Source: Cellulomonas fimi (GTDB lineage Bacteria; Actinomycetota; Actinomycetes; Actinomycetales; Cellulomonadaceae). Taken from it: a stretch of 32,442 nt of DNA. Where the stretch lies: the NCBI RefSeq assembly GCF_028527925.1, contig NZ_JAPESW010000042.1, positions 1-32,442 of the forward strand, in the 5' to 3' direction. This document shows, one piece after another, positions 1-6,891 of the stretch (within the stretch, counting starts at the first letter, position 1; each line of letters begins with the position of its first letter). The position numbers were made by a program, and so were the translations under genes. The notes beneath the pieces are model-generated. The model ran no database searches. It was not told where the DNA came from and saw only the letters and a list, made by a program, of their open reading frames with translations.

Positions 1-113
1 TGGACGGCGCGGAAGTCGGCCACGAGCCGCGTCGACCGGAGCGGGTAGCCCGCGTCGAACAGCGCCCGGAACACCTCGACGATCCGGTCGGCGCCGTCCG
101 CGTACGTCGGCAC
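1..113 (-). pseudogene. Inverted partial copy of the neighbouring M15 peptidase gene
   Basis: Read on the minus strand from the GTG at 113, this stretch encodes a peptide containing ADRIVEVFRALFDAGYP, almost the same as residues 49-82 of the plus-strand peptidase at 115-666. The nucleotide match (1-101 against 262-362, inverted) is about 93 of 101 bases. All seven differences that fall in complete codons change the amino acid. The usual first ~50 residues of this domain are absent: the sequence upstream of 113 is the other gene's 5' end, and its minus-strand translation does not resemble the domain. The copy therefore looks 5'-truncated. The rest of it, including any catalytic residues, lies left of the window, so it could still be part of a longer gene or an assembly junction. 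Confidence 0.5.
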
Positions 114-114
114 G

Positions 115-666
115 GTGAGCGCGCTGACCCCCGAGGTCGTCGCGCGGATGTCCGCGTCGTGGCGGCCCGGGTGCCCGGTGCCGCTCGAGGACCTGCGGTA
201 CGTCACGGTGACGCACCACGGGTTCGACGGGGAGGTGCTGCAGGGCGAGCTGGTCGTGCACGCGGACGTCGCCGACGGGATCGTCGAGGTGTTCCGGGCG
301 CTGTTCGACGCGGGCTACCCGATCCGGTCGATGCGGCTCGTGGACGACTTCGGCGCCGACGACGACGCGTCGATGGCGGCCGACAACACGTCGGCCTTCA
401 ACTGCCGCGCGATCACGGGCGGCACCGCGTGGTCGGAGCACGCCTACGGCAAGGCGATCGACGTCAACCCCGTCGAGAACCCCTACGTGGTCGGCCGGCA
501 CGTCGCGCCGCCCGCCGGCCGTGCGTTCGCGTCCCGCACGCCGGCGCCGGGCGTGATCGTGGCCGACGACGCCGTCGTCCGGGCCTTCGCCGCGGCGGGC
601 TGGCAGTGGGGCGGCTACTGGGACTCGCCGGTCGACTACCAGCACTTCTCCGTCTCGGGCCGCTGA
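115..666 (+). CDS. M15 family peptidase (VanY/D,D-carboxypeptidase-like), probably missing its N-terminus
   Basis: The 183-residue product carries the M15 zinc-peptidase core. SEHAYGKAID supplies His109 and Asp116, and DYQHF near the C-terminus supplies His177, matching the SxHxxGxAxD and late His ligands of D-Ala-D-Ala carboxypeptidase/L-Ala-D-Glu endopeptidase domains. Such enzymes trim cell-wall peptides outside the membrane. Secreted actinobacterial relatives normally have a signal peptide and a linker of about 80-100 residues before the segment equivalent to ALTPEVVARM; here the frame is cut by a stop at 46-48 and no signal peptide is visible. No good Shine-Dalgarno sequence precedes the GTG at 115. 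The immediate upstream DNA is an inverted copy of this gene's own interior, so a rearrangement may have removed the true 5' end. The family is clear; whether the gene is functional is not. Confidence 0.75.
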   Translation: MSALTPEVVARMSASWRPGCPVPLEDLRYVTVTHHGFDGEVLQGELVVHADVADGIVEVFRALFDAGYPIRSMRLVDDFGADDDASMAADNTSAFNCRAITGGTAWSEHAYGKAIDVNPVENPYVVGRHVAPPAGRAFASRTPAPGVIVADDAVVRAFAAAGWQWGGYWDSPVDYQHFSVSGR

Positions 667-703
667 TCCCGCCGTCGCCCGACCGTGGGCGGACGCCGCG
701 CGT

Positions 704-2245
704 TCAGCGGTCACGGTGCACCACGGGGGCGACGGCCTCGACCACCGTGCGGGTCACGCGCCGGGCGTCGCGCGTGGCGGCGGTCCCGACGAGCACCCCG
801 AGCGCGATCGAGAACAGGGCGAGGACCGTGTCGACCAGGTCGGAGATGCCGAACGAGTAGCCGGTCGCCAGCTCGGAGACGCCCCGGAACCCGAGCGCGC
901 CGGGGACCAGCAGCCAGAAGGCCGGGAGCATCGTGACGACGGCGGGCGGGCCGCTGCGGGCGCGCTGGATCGCCTGCGAGACCGGGACGACGACGAGCCC
1001 GCCGACGAAGCCCGACAGCTGCGCGTCCAGCACGAGCCCGCCGACGGCCTGCGCGGTGTACGCGGCGTAGAGCGCGAGCAGCAGCCACCAGAACGTGCCG
1101 CGCGGTGGCGACGAGAAGAACCGGTGCCCGACCGCGACGCACAGCACCCCGAGCCACGGTGTCCACGCGCCGAGCAGCTCGAGCCGGGTCTCGGTCGCGA
1201 ACGGGCCGGCGACGCTCACGGCGGCGACCACACCGAACGCGAGCAGGAGCAGCTGCGCGCCGCCGAACACGAAGCGGCTCGCGCCCGCCACGACCTGGTT
1301 CGACGTCAGCTCGATCGCCGCGACGGTGAGGACGGCGCCGGGCAGGAAGCTCACGAGCGGCGGCGCGAGGATCCGGACCGGGTCGCCGCCGAGCGCGGGC
1401 GAGACGAGCGTGATCGTGACGACGGTGACGAGGAACGACGCGGCGACCGGCAGCGCCGCGCCCAGCGTGGGCCAGCGCCCGCCGAGCAGCCGGAGGACGC
1501 CGACGACCGCCCCGAGCACGAAGAACACCGGGAGCGTCGCGGCGCTCGGGTAGAGGATCAGACCGAAGCCGACGGTGAGCAGCGCGTGGCCGAGCACCAC
1601 GAGCAGCGGGCCGAACCGGGCCGGCGTGGCGAGCACCTCGCGCAGCCGCACGCGCGCCGCGGCGAGGTCGGCGTCGCCGCGCACGAGGTCGCGCACGAGC
1701 CGGTCGACGCCGCCGATCTGGTGCAGCGGCAACGTGCCGCTCGCGCCCGGGCCGGTGAAGTCGCTCAGCGTGCCGCGAGCCGTCTCGACCTGCACGAACA
1801 CGCCCGTCGGCAGGACGATCGTGCGCACGTGGTCGGCGCCGTACGCGGCCGCGACCTCCCCGATCTGGCGTTCGGTGTCGACGACCGACTGGCCCGACGA
1901 CAGCAGCGCGGCACCGAGCTCGCGCAGCAGGGGGACGAGGTCGGGCGGAACCTCGGGCGGCTCGACGGGCTCGGGCGGTGCCGATGGAGCGACGGGCTCG
2001 GTGAGCGCGTGCGCCGCGCGTCGGAGTCGTGCCGCGAGCGTGCGCCGGTGCGCGACGGCTGCCGGTGCGCGCACGACGGGCGTGCCGGTCGACGACGTGG
2101 TGGGTGCGCCGACGACGGGCGTGCCGACGGGGGAGGTCGCCGGTCCGCGGACCGCGGGCGTCCCGGCGGCGGAGGTCGGCGGAGGGGAGACGGCTGGTGT
2201 GCCTGTCGGGGACGTCGCGGGCCGGCCCGCCGCCTCGTCGCGCAT
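704..2245 (-). CDS. ThrE-type threonine/serine exporter family membrane protein
   Basis: This 513-residue protein has the two-part ThrE architecture. A cytosolic DUF1212-type region (about residues 85-190, starting at LLRELGAALLSSGQSV) with a conserved TGVFVQ segment is followed by about ten hydrophobic helices, the second half (DUF3815-like) beginning near residue 350. The founding member, Corynebacterium glutamicum ThrE, exports threonine and serine; the substrate here is inferred from family only. The first 60 residues are unusual: four imperfect 13-residue units built around GTPxV, rich in Pro and Thr, placed before the conserved domain. The ATG at 2245 includes them; a later start is possible but none is clearly signalled. 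The gene lies 81 nt downstream of the deazaflavin-type reductase gene on the same strand and may be co-transcribed with it. Confidence 0.85.
   Translation of the reverse strand: MRDEAAGRPATSPTGTPAVSPPPTSAAGTPAVRGPATSPVGTPVVGAPTTSSTGTPVVRAPAAVAHRRTLAARLRRAAHALTEPVAPSAPPEPVEPPEVPPDLVPLLRELGAALLSSGQSVVDTERQIGEVAAAYGADHVRTIVLPTGVFVQVETARGTLSDFTGPGASGTLPLHQIGGVDRLVRDLVRGDADLAAARVRLREVLATPARFGPLLVVLGHALLTVGFGLILYPSAATLPVFFVLGAVVGVLRLLGGRWPTLGAALPVAASFLVTVVTITLVSPALGGDPVRILAPPLVSFLPGAVLTVAAIELTSNQVVAGASRFVFGGAQLLLLAFGVVAAVSVAGPFATETRLELLGAWTPWLGVLCVAVGHRFFSSPPRGTFWWLLLALYAAYTAQAVGGLVLDAQLSGFVGGLVVVPVSQAIQRARSGPPAVVTMLPAFWLLVPGALGFRGVSELATGYSFGISDLVDTVLALFSIALGVLVGTAATRDARRVTRTVVEAVAPVVHRDR
2063..2218 (-). 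repeat. Four tandem 39-bp units encoding a GTPxV-containing 13-mer
   Basis: Within the ThrE-like gene, residues 10-61 form four in-frame 13-residue repeats: ATSPTGTPAVSPP, PTSAAGTPAVRGP, ATSPVGTPVVGAP and TTSSTGTPVVRAP. The units are diverged in DNA but keep exact 39-nt spacing, which indicates expansion by tandem duplication. They are predicted disordered and cytosolic. Confidence 0.8.
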
Positions 2246-2326
2246 GCCGCCTCCCGCGTGCGCCCGGCCTGTCCCGCCGGGCCGGTCCCGTCGTGCCGGT
2301 CTCCTCGGATCGTACGGACGGGCCGG

Positions 2327-2740
2327 TCACGCGTCCCGGTGGGCGGTCCCGCTCGCGCTCCCGACGACGGCGAGCTCGACGAACTCGTCGACGTGCAGCA
2401 CGCGCAGCGCCGCGCGGACGGGCGCGGGCACCAGGCGCGTCCCGGCGTCGCCGCGGAGGCGGACAGGGTCGTCGAGGACCAGCACCTGCCCCGCGCGGAC
2501 GAGCCGTGCACCGCCGGTGGCGTCGATGTTGTGCAGCCACTGCACGTCGGGGCCGTAGGTGAGCGCGATGACGACGCCGCGCGGGGTCCGGAACGCCATG
2601 ACGGGCGTCCGGTACCGGCGGCCGGACGTCCGTCCGACGTGGTGCAGCGTCGCGAGCGGCGGGACGCGGTCGGAGAAGAGCCCCATCACCGGGTTGGTGA
2701 CGGACCGGTTCACGCGCGTGATCCAGTGCGGGATGGGCAT
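2327..2740 (-). CDS. Deazaflavin (F420)-dependent nitroreductase-family protein (DUF385-like)
   Basis: The 137-residue product has the split-barrel deazaflavin-dependent nitroreductase fold signature. An N-terminal helix (residues 1-25, with NPVMGLF) leads to LHHVGRTSGRRYRTPVMAF, followed by a strand reading VVIALTYGPDVQWLHNI; the family binds F420 around such GR(x)SG and WxxN positions. Members reduce varied substrates with F420H2; the substrate cannot be read from the sequence. The ATG at 2740 gives a length normal for the family. The frame stays open upstream, but that extension is Arg/Pro-rich with no homology visible, so the shorter start is chosen. The gene probably heads a transcript continuing into the ThrE-like gene 81 nt downstream, and is divergent from the HesB-like gene at 3081. 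Confidence 0.8.
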   Translation of the reverse strand: MPIPHWITRVNRSVTNPVMGLFSDRVPPLATLHHVGRTSGRRYRTPVMAFRTPRGVVIALTYGPDVQWLHNIDATGGARLVRAGQVLVLDDPVRLRGDAGTRLVPAPVRAALRVLHVDEFVELAVVGSASGTAHRDA

Positions 2741-3080
2741 GGGGTGGACCGTACCGAGGCTCCGGCGGCGGGGCACGCGGGGTCGGCGTGATGCGACCCG
2801 CGACCCGCCCCGGGCCGTCGGACGCGCCTGCGGACACGTCGGGCGACGACGGCAGCGGGCCGCGTCCGAGGCGGCCGGATGCGGACCGTAGGGTCCGGCG
2901 CGCGTCGTCGCGACCGGGGCGCCCGGCGTGTCGCGATCGGTCTCGCTGGGCGGGACCCGACTTGCCTCCCGCTGCCGGTCCCGCCCACGGTGGAGAGGTC
3001 CGCAAGCGCTGCCCCGGCGTCGCGCGGCCCTCGGGTCGACGGTGACGGGGTGGTGTTCCCCGGCACGAGAGGAGCCACCT
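2741..3080. other. Divergent intergenic region with an 11-bp inverted repeat
   Basis: This 340-nt stretch lies between two divergent genes and shows no convincing coding frame. It holds a perfect inverted repeat, TGGGCGGGACC at 2947-2957 and GGTCCCGCCCA at 2977-2987, with a 19-nt loop, ending about 93 nt before the GTG at 3081. The repeat could be a transcript hairpin in the leader of the HesB-like gene or a protein-binding site. A purine-rich AGAGGAG at 3067-3073 serves as ribosome-binding site for the gene at 3081. Confidence 0.5.
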
Positions 3081-3356
3081 GTGCTCACCCTGACCGAGAA
3101 CGCCTGCACCGCCGTCCGGACGCTCACCGAGCGGGCCGGCCTGCCCGACGAGACGGGCGGGCTGCGCATCGCCGAGCAGGACGCGGGAGGTTTCGAGCTC
3201 GCGCTCGTGGCCGCCCCCGTCCCCGGTGACGACGTGGTGTCCGACGCGGGTGCCCGCGTCTACGTGGACCAGCGCGCGGCGACCACGCTGTCCGGCCAGC
3301 GGCTGGACGTGGAGCCGACGGCGAGCGGCTCGAGCTTCACGCTCTCGCCGCAGTGA
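3081..3356 (+). CDS. Small HesB/IscA-like domain protein lacking the cluster-binding cysteines
   Basis: This 91-residue protein opens with LTLTENACTAVRTLTERAG and continues with GGLRIAE, FELALVAAP and a terminal strand region (RVYVDQRAATTLSGQRLDV), the secondary-structure order of A-type Fe-S carrier (HesB/IscA) domains. True A-type carriers hold iron or a cluster with three conserved Cys, two of them in a C-terminal CGC motif. Here the only Cys is in ACTAV near the N-terminus and the C-terminal pair is absent, so Fe-S delivery by the standard mechanism is unlikely. The GTG at 3081 has a good AGAGGAG 7-8 nt upstream. The gene is monocistronic, followed by a strong hairpin terminator. The domain call rests on sequence pattern, not on a search. 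Confidence 0.65.
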   Translation: MLTLTENACTAVRTLTERAGLPDETGGLRIAEQDAGGFELALVAAPVPGDDVVSDAGARVYVDQRAATTLSGQRLDVEPTASGSSFTLSPQ

Positions 3357-3423
3357 CCCCGGGTGCCGCGGTGAGTCCGCGGCCCTGGCCCGTCCCCGCT
3401 CGCTGAGCGGGACGGCGTCCCCG

Positions 3424-3459
3424 ACGGCGGGGCGGGAGGCGTCACTCCCGCCCCGCCGT
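3424..3459. terminator. Strong hairpin between convergent genes
   Basis: A perfect 15-bp stem (ACGGCGGGGCGGGAG at 3424-3438 pairing with 3445-3459) with a 6-nt loop GCGTCA sits between the end of the HesB-like gene and the end of the tetR gene. It lacks a long T-run, as is common in GC-rich actinobacteria, and can work in both directions. Confidence 0.8.
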
Positions 3460-3482
3460 TCGCGCGTCCGGGTTGGCGACGG

Positions 3483-4058
3483 TCAGCGCGCCGGTGGGTC
3501 GGGTGCCGCGAGGCCCTTGCCGACCGTGAGCAGCAGCTGCGTCACGACGTCGTGCGGGCCGCTCGTGCCCTGGGCGAGCTCGCTCCACGCCGCGTAGAGC
3601 GACGCCCACACGGTGGTCTGCACCCACGCGGCGCTCAGCCGGGTGTCGAGCGACCCGTCGGCGAGCCCGCGCGTGCACGCGGCGTCGAGCGCGTGCGTGA
3701 AGCCGTCGGCGGGGTCGCACTCCTCGAGCGGCACGAGGCCCGTGAACACGAGCGTCAGCAGGTCGCCGAGCCGCAGGCACTCCTGGCACGCCCGCAGGAT
3801 CGCGTCGAGCCCCGGTCCGTCGTCGAGCCGTGCGCGGTCGGCGACGGCGGCCAGTCGGGTGCCGGCCTCCTCGGCGACGGCCGCGAGCAGGTCGCCGCGC
3901 TCGGGGAAGTAGCGGTGGAGGGTCGTGCGGCCGACGTCGGCGGCGTCGGCGATCTGGCCGAGGCTGGCGCCGGCGTCCTGCGCGAGGGTGCGGATCGCCG
4001 CGTCGACGATCGCGCGTCGGGTGCGTGCGCGTGCCCCGCTCGCGATGTCCGTGCTCAC
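3483..4058 (-). CDS. TetR family transcriptional repressor, likely of the adjacent ABC exporter
   Basis: The 191-residue product has a TetR N-terminal helix-turn-helix: ARTRRAIVDAAIRTLA, then LGQIADAADVGRTTLHRYFPERGDLLAAV at about residues 32-60. A helical ligand-binding C-terminal domain follows, with WVQTTVWASLYAAW near residue 150. It is divergent from the ABC transporter at 4134, with a 75-nt gap full of palindromes, the normal layout for a self-regulating efflux repressor. The GTG at 4058 is chosen because a minus-strand TACTGT (4070-4065) lies six bases before it, the spacing expected of a leaderless transcript; no Shine-Dalgarno is visible. The effector is unknown. Confidence 0.9.
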   Translation of the reverse strand: MSTDIASGARARTRRAIVDAAIRTLAQDAGASLGQIADAADVGRTTLHRYFPERGDLLAAVAEEAGTRLAAVADRARLDDGPGLDAILRACQECLRLGDLLTLVFTGLVPLEECDPADGFTHALDAACTRGLADGSLDTRLSAAWVQTTVWASLYAAWSELAQGTSGPHDVVTQLLLTVGKGLAAPDPPAR

Positions 4059-4078
4059 GCTGGGACAGTAGCACCGTG

Positions 4079-4129
4079 TTCCACAGTGGAATCGCTGTTG
4101 ACCGGGATGGAACACCAGTGTTCCACTGG
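4079..4129. promoter_or_regulatory. Palindromic TetR-type operator cluster
   Basis: Three overlapping or neighbouring palindromes share the core GTGTTCCAC/GTGGAACAC. They are TTCCACAGTGGAA at 4079-4091, TGGAACACCAGTGTTCCA at 4108-4125 (8-bp perfect arms) and CCAGTGTTCCACTGG at 4115-4129. The right-hand ones end five bases before the ABC-transporter ATG, and the left one lies just upstream of the TACTGT -10 candidate of tetR. Binding here would shut off both genes. Confidence 0.8.
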
Positions 4130-4133
4130 GCGC

Positions 4134-6059
4134 ATGCCGACGACGCCTTCGCCCCTCGCCGAGACCCCCGACACCGCCGACCCGCCCGCCGACGCCACGG
4201 CCCCACCCGCCGAGCCGGACCTGCCTCGTGGCGAGCGGCTGCGGATCCTCGTCTCGTTCGCCCGCCCGCACGCGCGCTCGCTGTCCCTCGGGCTGGTCCT
4301 CGGGCTTGCCGCGACCGCGATGGGCCTGGCCACACCGATGGTCACGAAGTGGGTCCTCGACTCGCTCACCGCGTCGGGGGACCTGGCGGCCCCGGTCGGC
4401 GTCCTGCTCGCGCTGCTCGTGGTCGGCTCCGCGGTCGGTCTCGCGCAGTGGATCCTCATGGGGACCGTCGCCGAGCGCATCGTCTACGACGCCCGGCGCT
4501 CGCTCGTCGACCACTTCCTGCGCGCGACCGTCCCGGCGATCACCCGCCGGCCCGTCGGCGAGCTCGTCACGCGGACCACGTCCGACACCGTGCTGCTGCG
4601 CGAGGCCGCGTCGTCGAGCCTCGTCAGCCTGGTCAACGGCACGGTCTCGCTCGTCGGGACGCTGGTCCTCATGGCCGTGCTCGACCTCGTGCTGCTCGGC
4701 ACGACCATCGCGGCGATCGTGGTCGTGGGCGCCGTCATGGCCGTGCTGCTGCCGGGCATCGGCACCGCGCAGCAGGCGTCCCAGGAGTCGATGGGCCGCC
4801 TCGGCGGGACGCTCGAGGGCACGCTGCGCGCGGTCCGCACCGTGAAGTCGAGCCGGGCCGAGCGGCGCCAGGGCGACAAGATCCTCGTCGACGCGCAGGG
4901 GGCGCGCGACCACGCGATCCGCGCCGTGCGGACGACCGCCGTCGCCTGGACGGTGTCGTGGGGCGGCATCCAGCTCGCGATCGTCGTCATCCTCGGCCTC
5001 GGCGCGTGGCGCGTGTCCGAGGGGCTGCTCGCGGTGTCGAGCCTCGTCGCGTTCCTGCTGTACGCGTTCAACATCGTCGGCCCCATCACCGAGCTCACGC
5101 AGAGCTTCACGCAGCTCCAGTCGGGTATCGCCGCCGCGGCGCGCATCCGCGAGGTCACCGCGATGGAGACGGAGGAGGCACCGGCCGCCGGCACCGATCG
5201 CGCCACGTCGTCGACCGCCGACCCCAGCGACGGGCCGACGACCCCGGACGGACACCGTGCGCGCGACGGCCGCCCGGCCCGGACGCCGGTGGGACCCGAC
5301 GGCGCCGTCCCCGTCGTCGAGCTGCGCGGCGTGACCGCCGCGTACGGCCCCGACGCGCCGCCTGCGGTCCGCGACGTGTCGTTCACGATCCCGCGACGCG
5401 GCCACACCGCGCTCGTGGGCCCGTCGGGCGCGGGCAAGACGACGATCTTCTCGCTGCTGCTGCGGTTCCTCGAGCCGCAGGACGGGACGCTGCTGCTCGA
5501 CGGCGTCCCGTTCGCGGAGGTCGGCCACGACGCGTTGCGCGCGCGGTTCGCGTACGTCGAGCAGGAGACCCCGATCGTGCCCGGCACGATCCGCGACAAC
5601 CTGCTGTTCAGCGCCCCCGACGCGACGCAGGAGGAGGTCGACCGCGTGCTGCGGGCGGTCCGGCTCGACGGCGCGTTCGACGGCCTGCCCGAGGGGCTCG
5701 ACACGTCGTTGTCGTCGACGTCGGTCTCGGGCGGGCAGCGGCAGCGGATCGCGCTGGCCCGCGCGCTGCTGCGGTCGCCCGACGTGCTGCTGCTCGACGA
5801 GGCGACGGCGCAGGTCGACGGTCTGACGGAGGCCGCGGTGCACGACTGCATCCGCACGGCGGCGGAGACGGGCGCGGTCGTGACGGTGGCCCATCGGCTG
5901 TCGACCGTCGTCGACGCGGACACGATCCTCGTCATGGAGGACGGCCGGGTCCGCGCACGGGGCACGCACACCGACCTGCTCGCGACCGACGACCTCTACC
6001 GCGACCTGGTCGAGGCCCTGCGCATCGGCGTCGAGCTCCCGGCCCGCACGTCCGTCTGA
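4134..6059 (+). CDS. ABC exporter half-transporter (TMD-NBD fusion), multidrug type
   Basis: The 641-residue protein joins an ABC exporter membrane domain (six helices, about residues 40-345) to an ATPase domain (about residues 395-630). The ATPase motifs are complete: Walker A GPSGAGKT at 429-436, signature SVSGGQ at 530-535, Walker B VLLLDE ending at Glu556, and the switch His587 in VAHRL. As a half-size exporter it should work as a homodimer or with an unlinked partner. A Pro/Asp-rich linker of about 45 residues joins the domains. The ATG at 4134 follows the operator cluster directly with no Shine-Dalgarno. Control by the divergent TetR protein makes drug or metabolite efflux the likely role; the substrate is not readable. 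Confidence 0.9.
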   Translation: MPTTPSPLAETPDTADPPADATAPPAEPDLPRGERLRILVSFARPHARSLSLGLVLGLAATAMGLATPMVTKWVLDSLTASGDLAAPVGVLLALLVVGSAVGLAQWILMGTVAERIVYDARRSLVDHFLRATVPAITRRPVGELVTRTTSDTVLLREAASSSLVSLVNGTVSLVGTLVLMAVLDLVLLGTTIAAIVVVGAVMAVLLPGIGTAQQASQESMGRLGGTLEGTLRAVRTVKSSRAERRQGDKILVDAQGARDHAIRAVRTTAVAWTVSWGGIQLAIVVILGLGAWRVSEGLLAVSSLVAFLLYAFNIVGPITELTQSFTQLQSGIAAAARIREVTAMETEEAPAAGTDRATSSTADPSDGPTTPDGHRARDGRPARTPVGPDGAVPVVELRGVTAAYGPDAPPAVRDVSFTIPRRGHTALVGPSGAGKTTIFSLLLRFLEPQDGTLLLDGVPFAEVGHDALRARFAYVEQETPIVPGTIRDNLLFSAPDATQEEVDRVLRAVRLDGAFDGLPEGLDTSLSSTSVSGGQRQRIALARALLRSPDVLLLDEATAQVDGLTEAAVHDCIRTAAETGAVVTVAHRLSTVVDADTILVMEDGRVRARGTHTDLLATDDLYRDLVEALRIGVELPARTSV

Positions 6060-6094
6060 CCCGCCCGCACGCCCGGCCCCTTGCCCGGACGCGA

Positions 6095-6162
6095 CGAGAC
6101 CGCGGCTTCCGCTCCAGAAGGCGACATGGATGTCGCCTTCTCCGCGCGAAGCCGCGGTCTCG
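6095..6162. repeat. Nested long palindrome between convergent genes
   Basis: The outer arms CGAGACCGCGGCTTC (6095-6109) and 6148-6162 pair perfectly over 15 bp. The inner arms AGAAGGCGACAT (6116-6127) and 6130-6141 pair perfectly over 12 bp around a 2-nt loop. They are separated by symmetric 6-nt unpaired segments. It sits between the 3' ends of the ABC exporter and the FMN reductase gene. It may be a bidirectional terminator or a dispersed REP-like element; there is no T-run. Confidence 0.75.
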
Positions 6163-6215
6163 GTGGCGGCCGCCCGCCGGGGTACGTCGGGCGGCCGCAG
6201 GGGAGAGGGCGGGCG

Positions 6216-6833
6216 TCAGCCGCCCAGGAGGTCCTCGAAGGACGGGACCGCGTCGTACAGGCCCGCGGGCGCCGACGGCTCGCGGTCCGCGACCTCCTCG
6301 GCCAGCTGGCGGCCGGCGCGGCGGATGCGGTCGGGCAGCGGGTTGACCCGGTCGCTGCCCGCGTCGGCCCAGTCGTCCGTCGCGGCGAACACGCCGGTCG
6401 GCACGACGTCGGCCCGGAGGTAGGCGAACAGCGGCCGCAGCGCGTACTCGAGCGCGAGCGAGTGCCGCGCGGTGCCGCCGGTCGCGCCGAGCAGCACGGG
6501 CCGCCCGACGAGCGCGTCCTTGTCGAGCACGTCGACGAAGGACTTGAACAGGCCCGAGTACGACGCGGAGAAGACGGGCGACACGGCGATGACGCCGTCG
6601 GCCCGGTCGACCTTGTCGAGCGCCTCGCGCAGCGGCCCGGACGCGAACCCGGTGAGGGTCATGTTGACGATCTCGTGGGCGAGGTCCCGGAGCTCCACGG
6701 TCTCGACCTTCGCGGTGATGCCGCGCTGGGCGAGCTCGGCCACGGTCGCGTCGGCCAGCCGGTCGGCCAGCAGCCGCGTCGAGGAGGGCTGGGAGAGCCC
6801 GGCCGAGACGACGACGATCGAGCGGTCGCTCAT
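6216..6833 (-). CDS. NADPH-dependent FMN reductase (CE1759-like), partner of the LLM monooxygenase
   Basis: The 205-residue flavodoxin-fold protein starts IVVVSAGLSQPSSTRLLADRL (FMN phosphate-binding loop) and has SPVFSASYSGLFKSFVDVLDKDAL at about residues 83-107, the flavin-binding and dimer region of SsuE/MsuE-type FMN reductases. It should supply reduced FMN to the LLM-class monooxygenase encoded 58 nt upstream in the same operon. That pairing is seen repeatedly in actinobacteria. The ATG at 6833 has AAGGA about six bases upstream. The short intercistronic gap contains a small hairpin. The physiological substrate of the pair is unknown. Confidence 0.88.
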   Translation of the reverse strand: MSDRSIVVVSAGLSQPSSTRLLADRLADATVAELAQRGITAKVETVELRDLAHEIVNMTLTGFASGPLREALDKVDRADGVIAVSPVFSASYSGLFKSFVDVLDKDALVGRPVLLGATGGTARHSLALEYALRPLFAYLRADVVPTGVFAATDDWADAGSDRVNPLPDRIRRAGRQLAEEVADREPSAPAGLYDAVPSFEDLLGG

Positions 6834-6873
6834 CGTGTCCTTCTTCCTGTACGTCTGTGAGGGGTCTGCGTCT

Positions 6874-6888
6874 GTCGGAGGTTCCGAC
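6874..6888 (-). other. Small intercistronic hairpin between LLM and FMN-reductase genes
   Basis: GTCGGA at 6874-6879 pairs with TCCGAC at 6883-6888 around a 3-nt loop in the 58-nt gap of the two-gene operon. It is weak for a terminator and may tune the relative expression or mRNA stability of the two cistrons. Confidence 0.4.
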
Positions 6889-6891
6889 TGC

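Noticed and set aside
49..114. In-frame upstream extension of the M15 peptidase
   Set aside because: It is the antisense reading of the inverted duplicate and does not resemble any signal peptide or M15 leader.
711..3005. Very long minus-strand open frame across the exporter and reductase genes
   Set aside because: Arg/Pro/Gly-rich shadow of the ThrE-like gene in another frame; typical of very GC-rich DNA.
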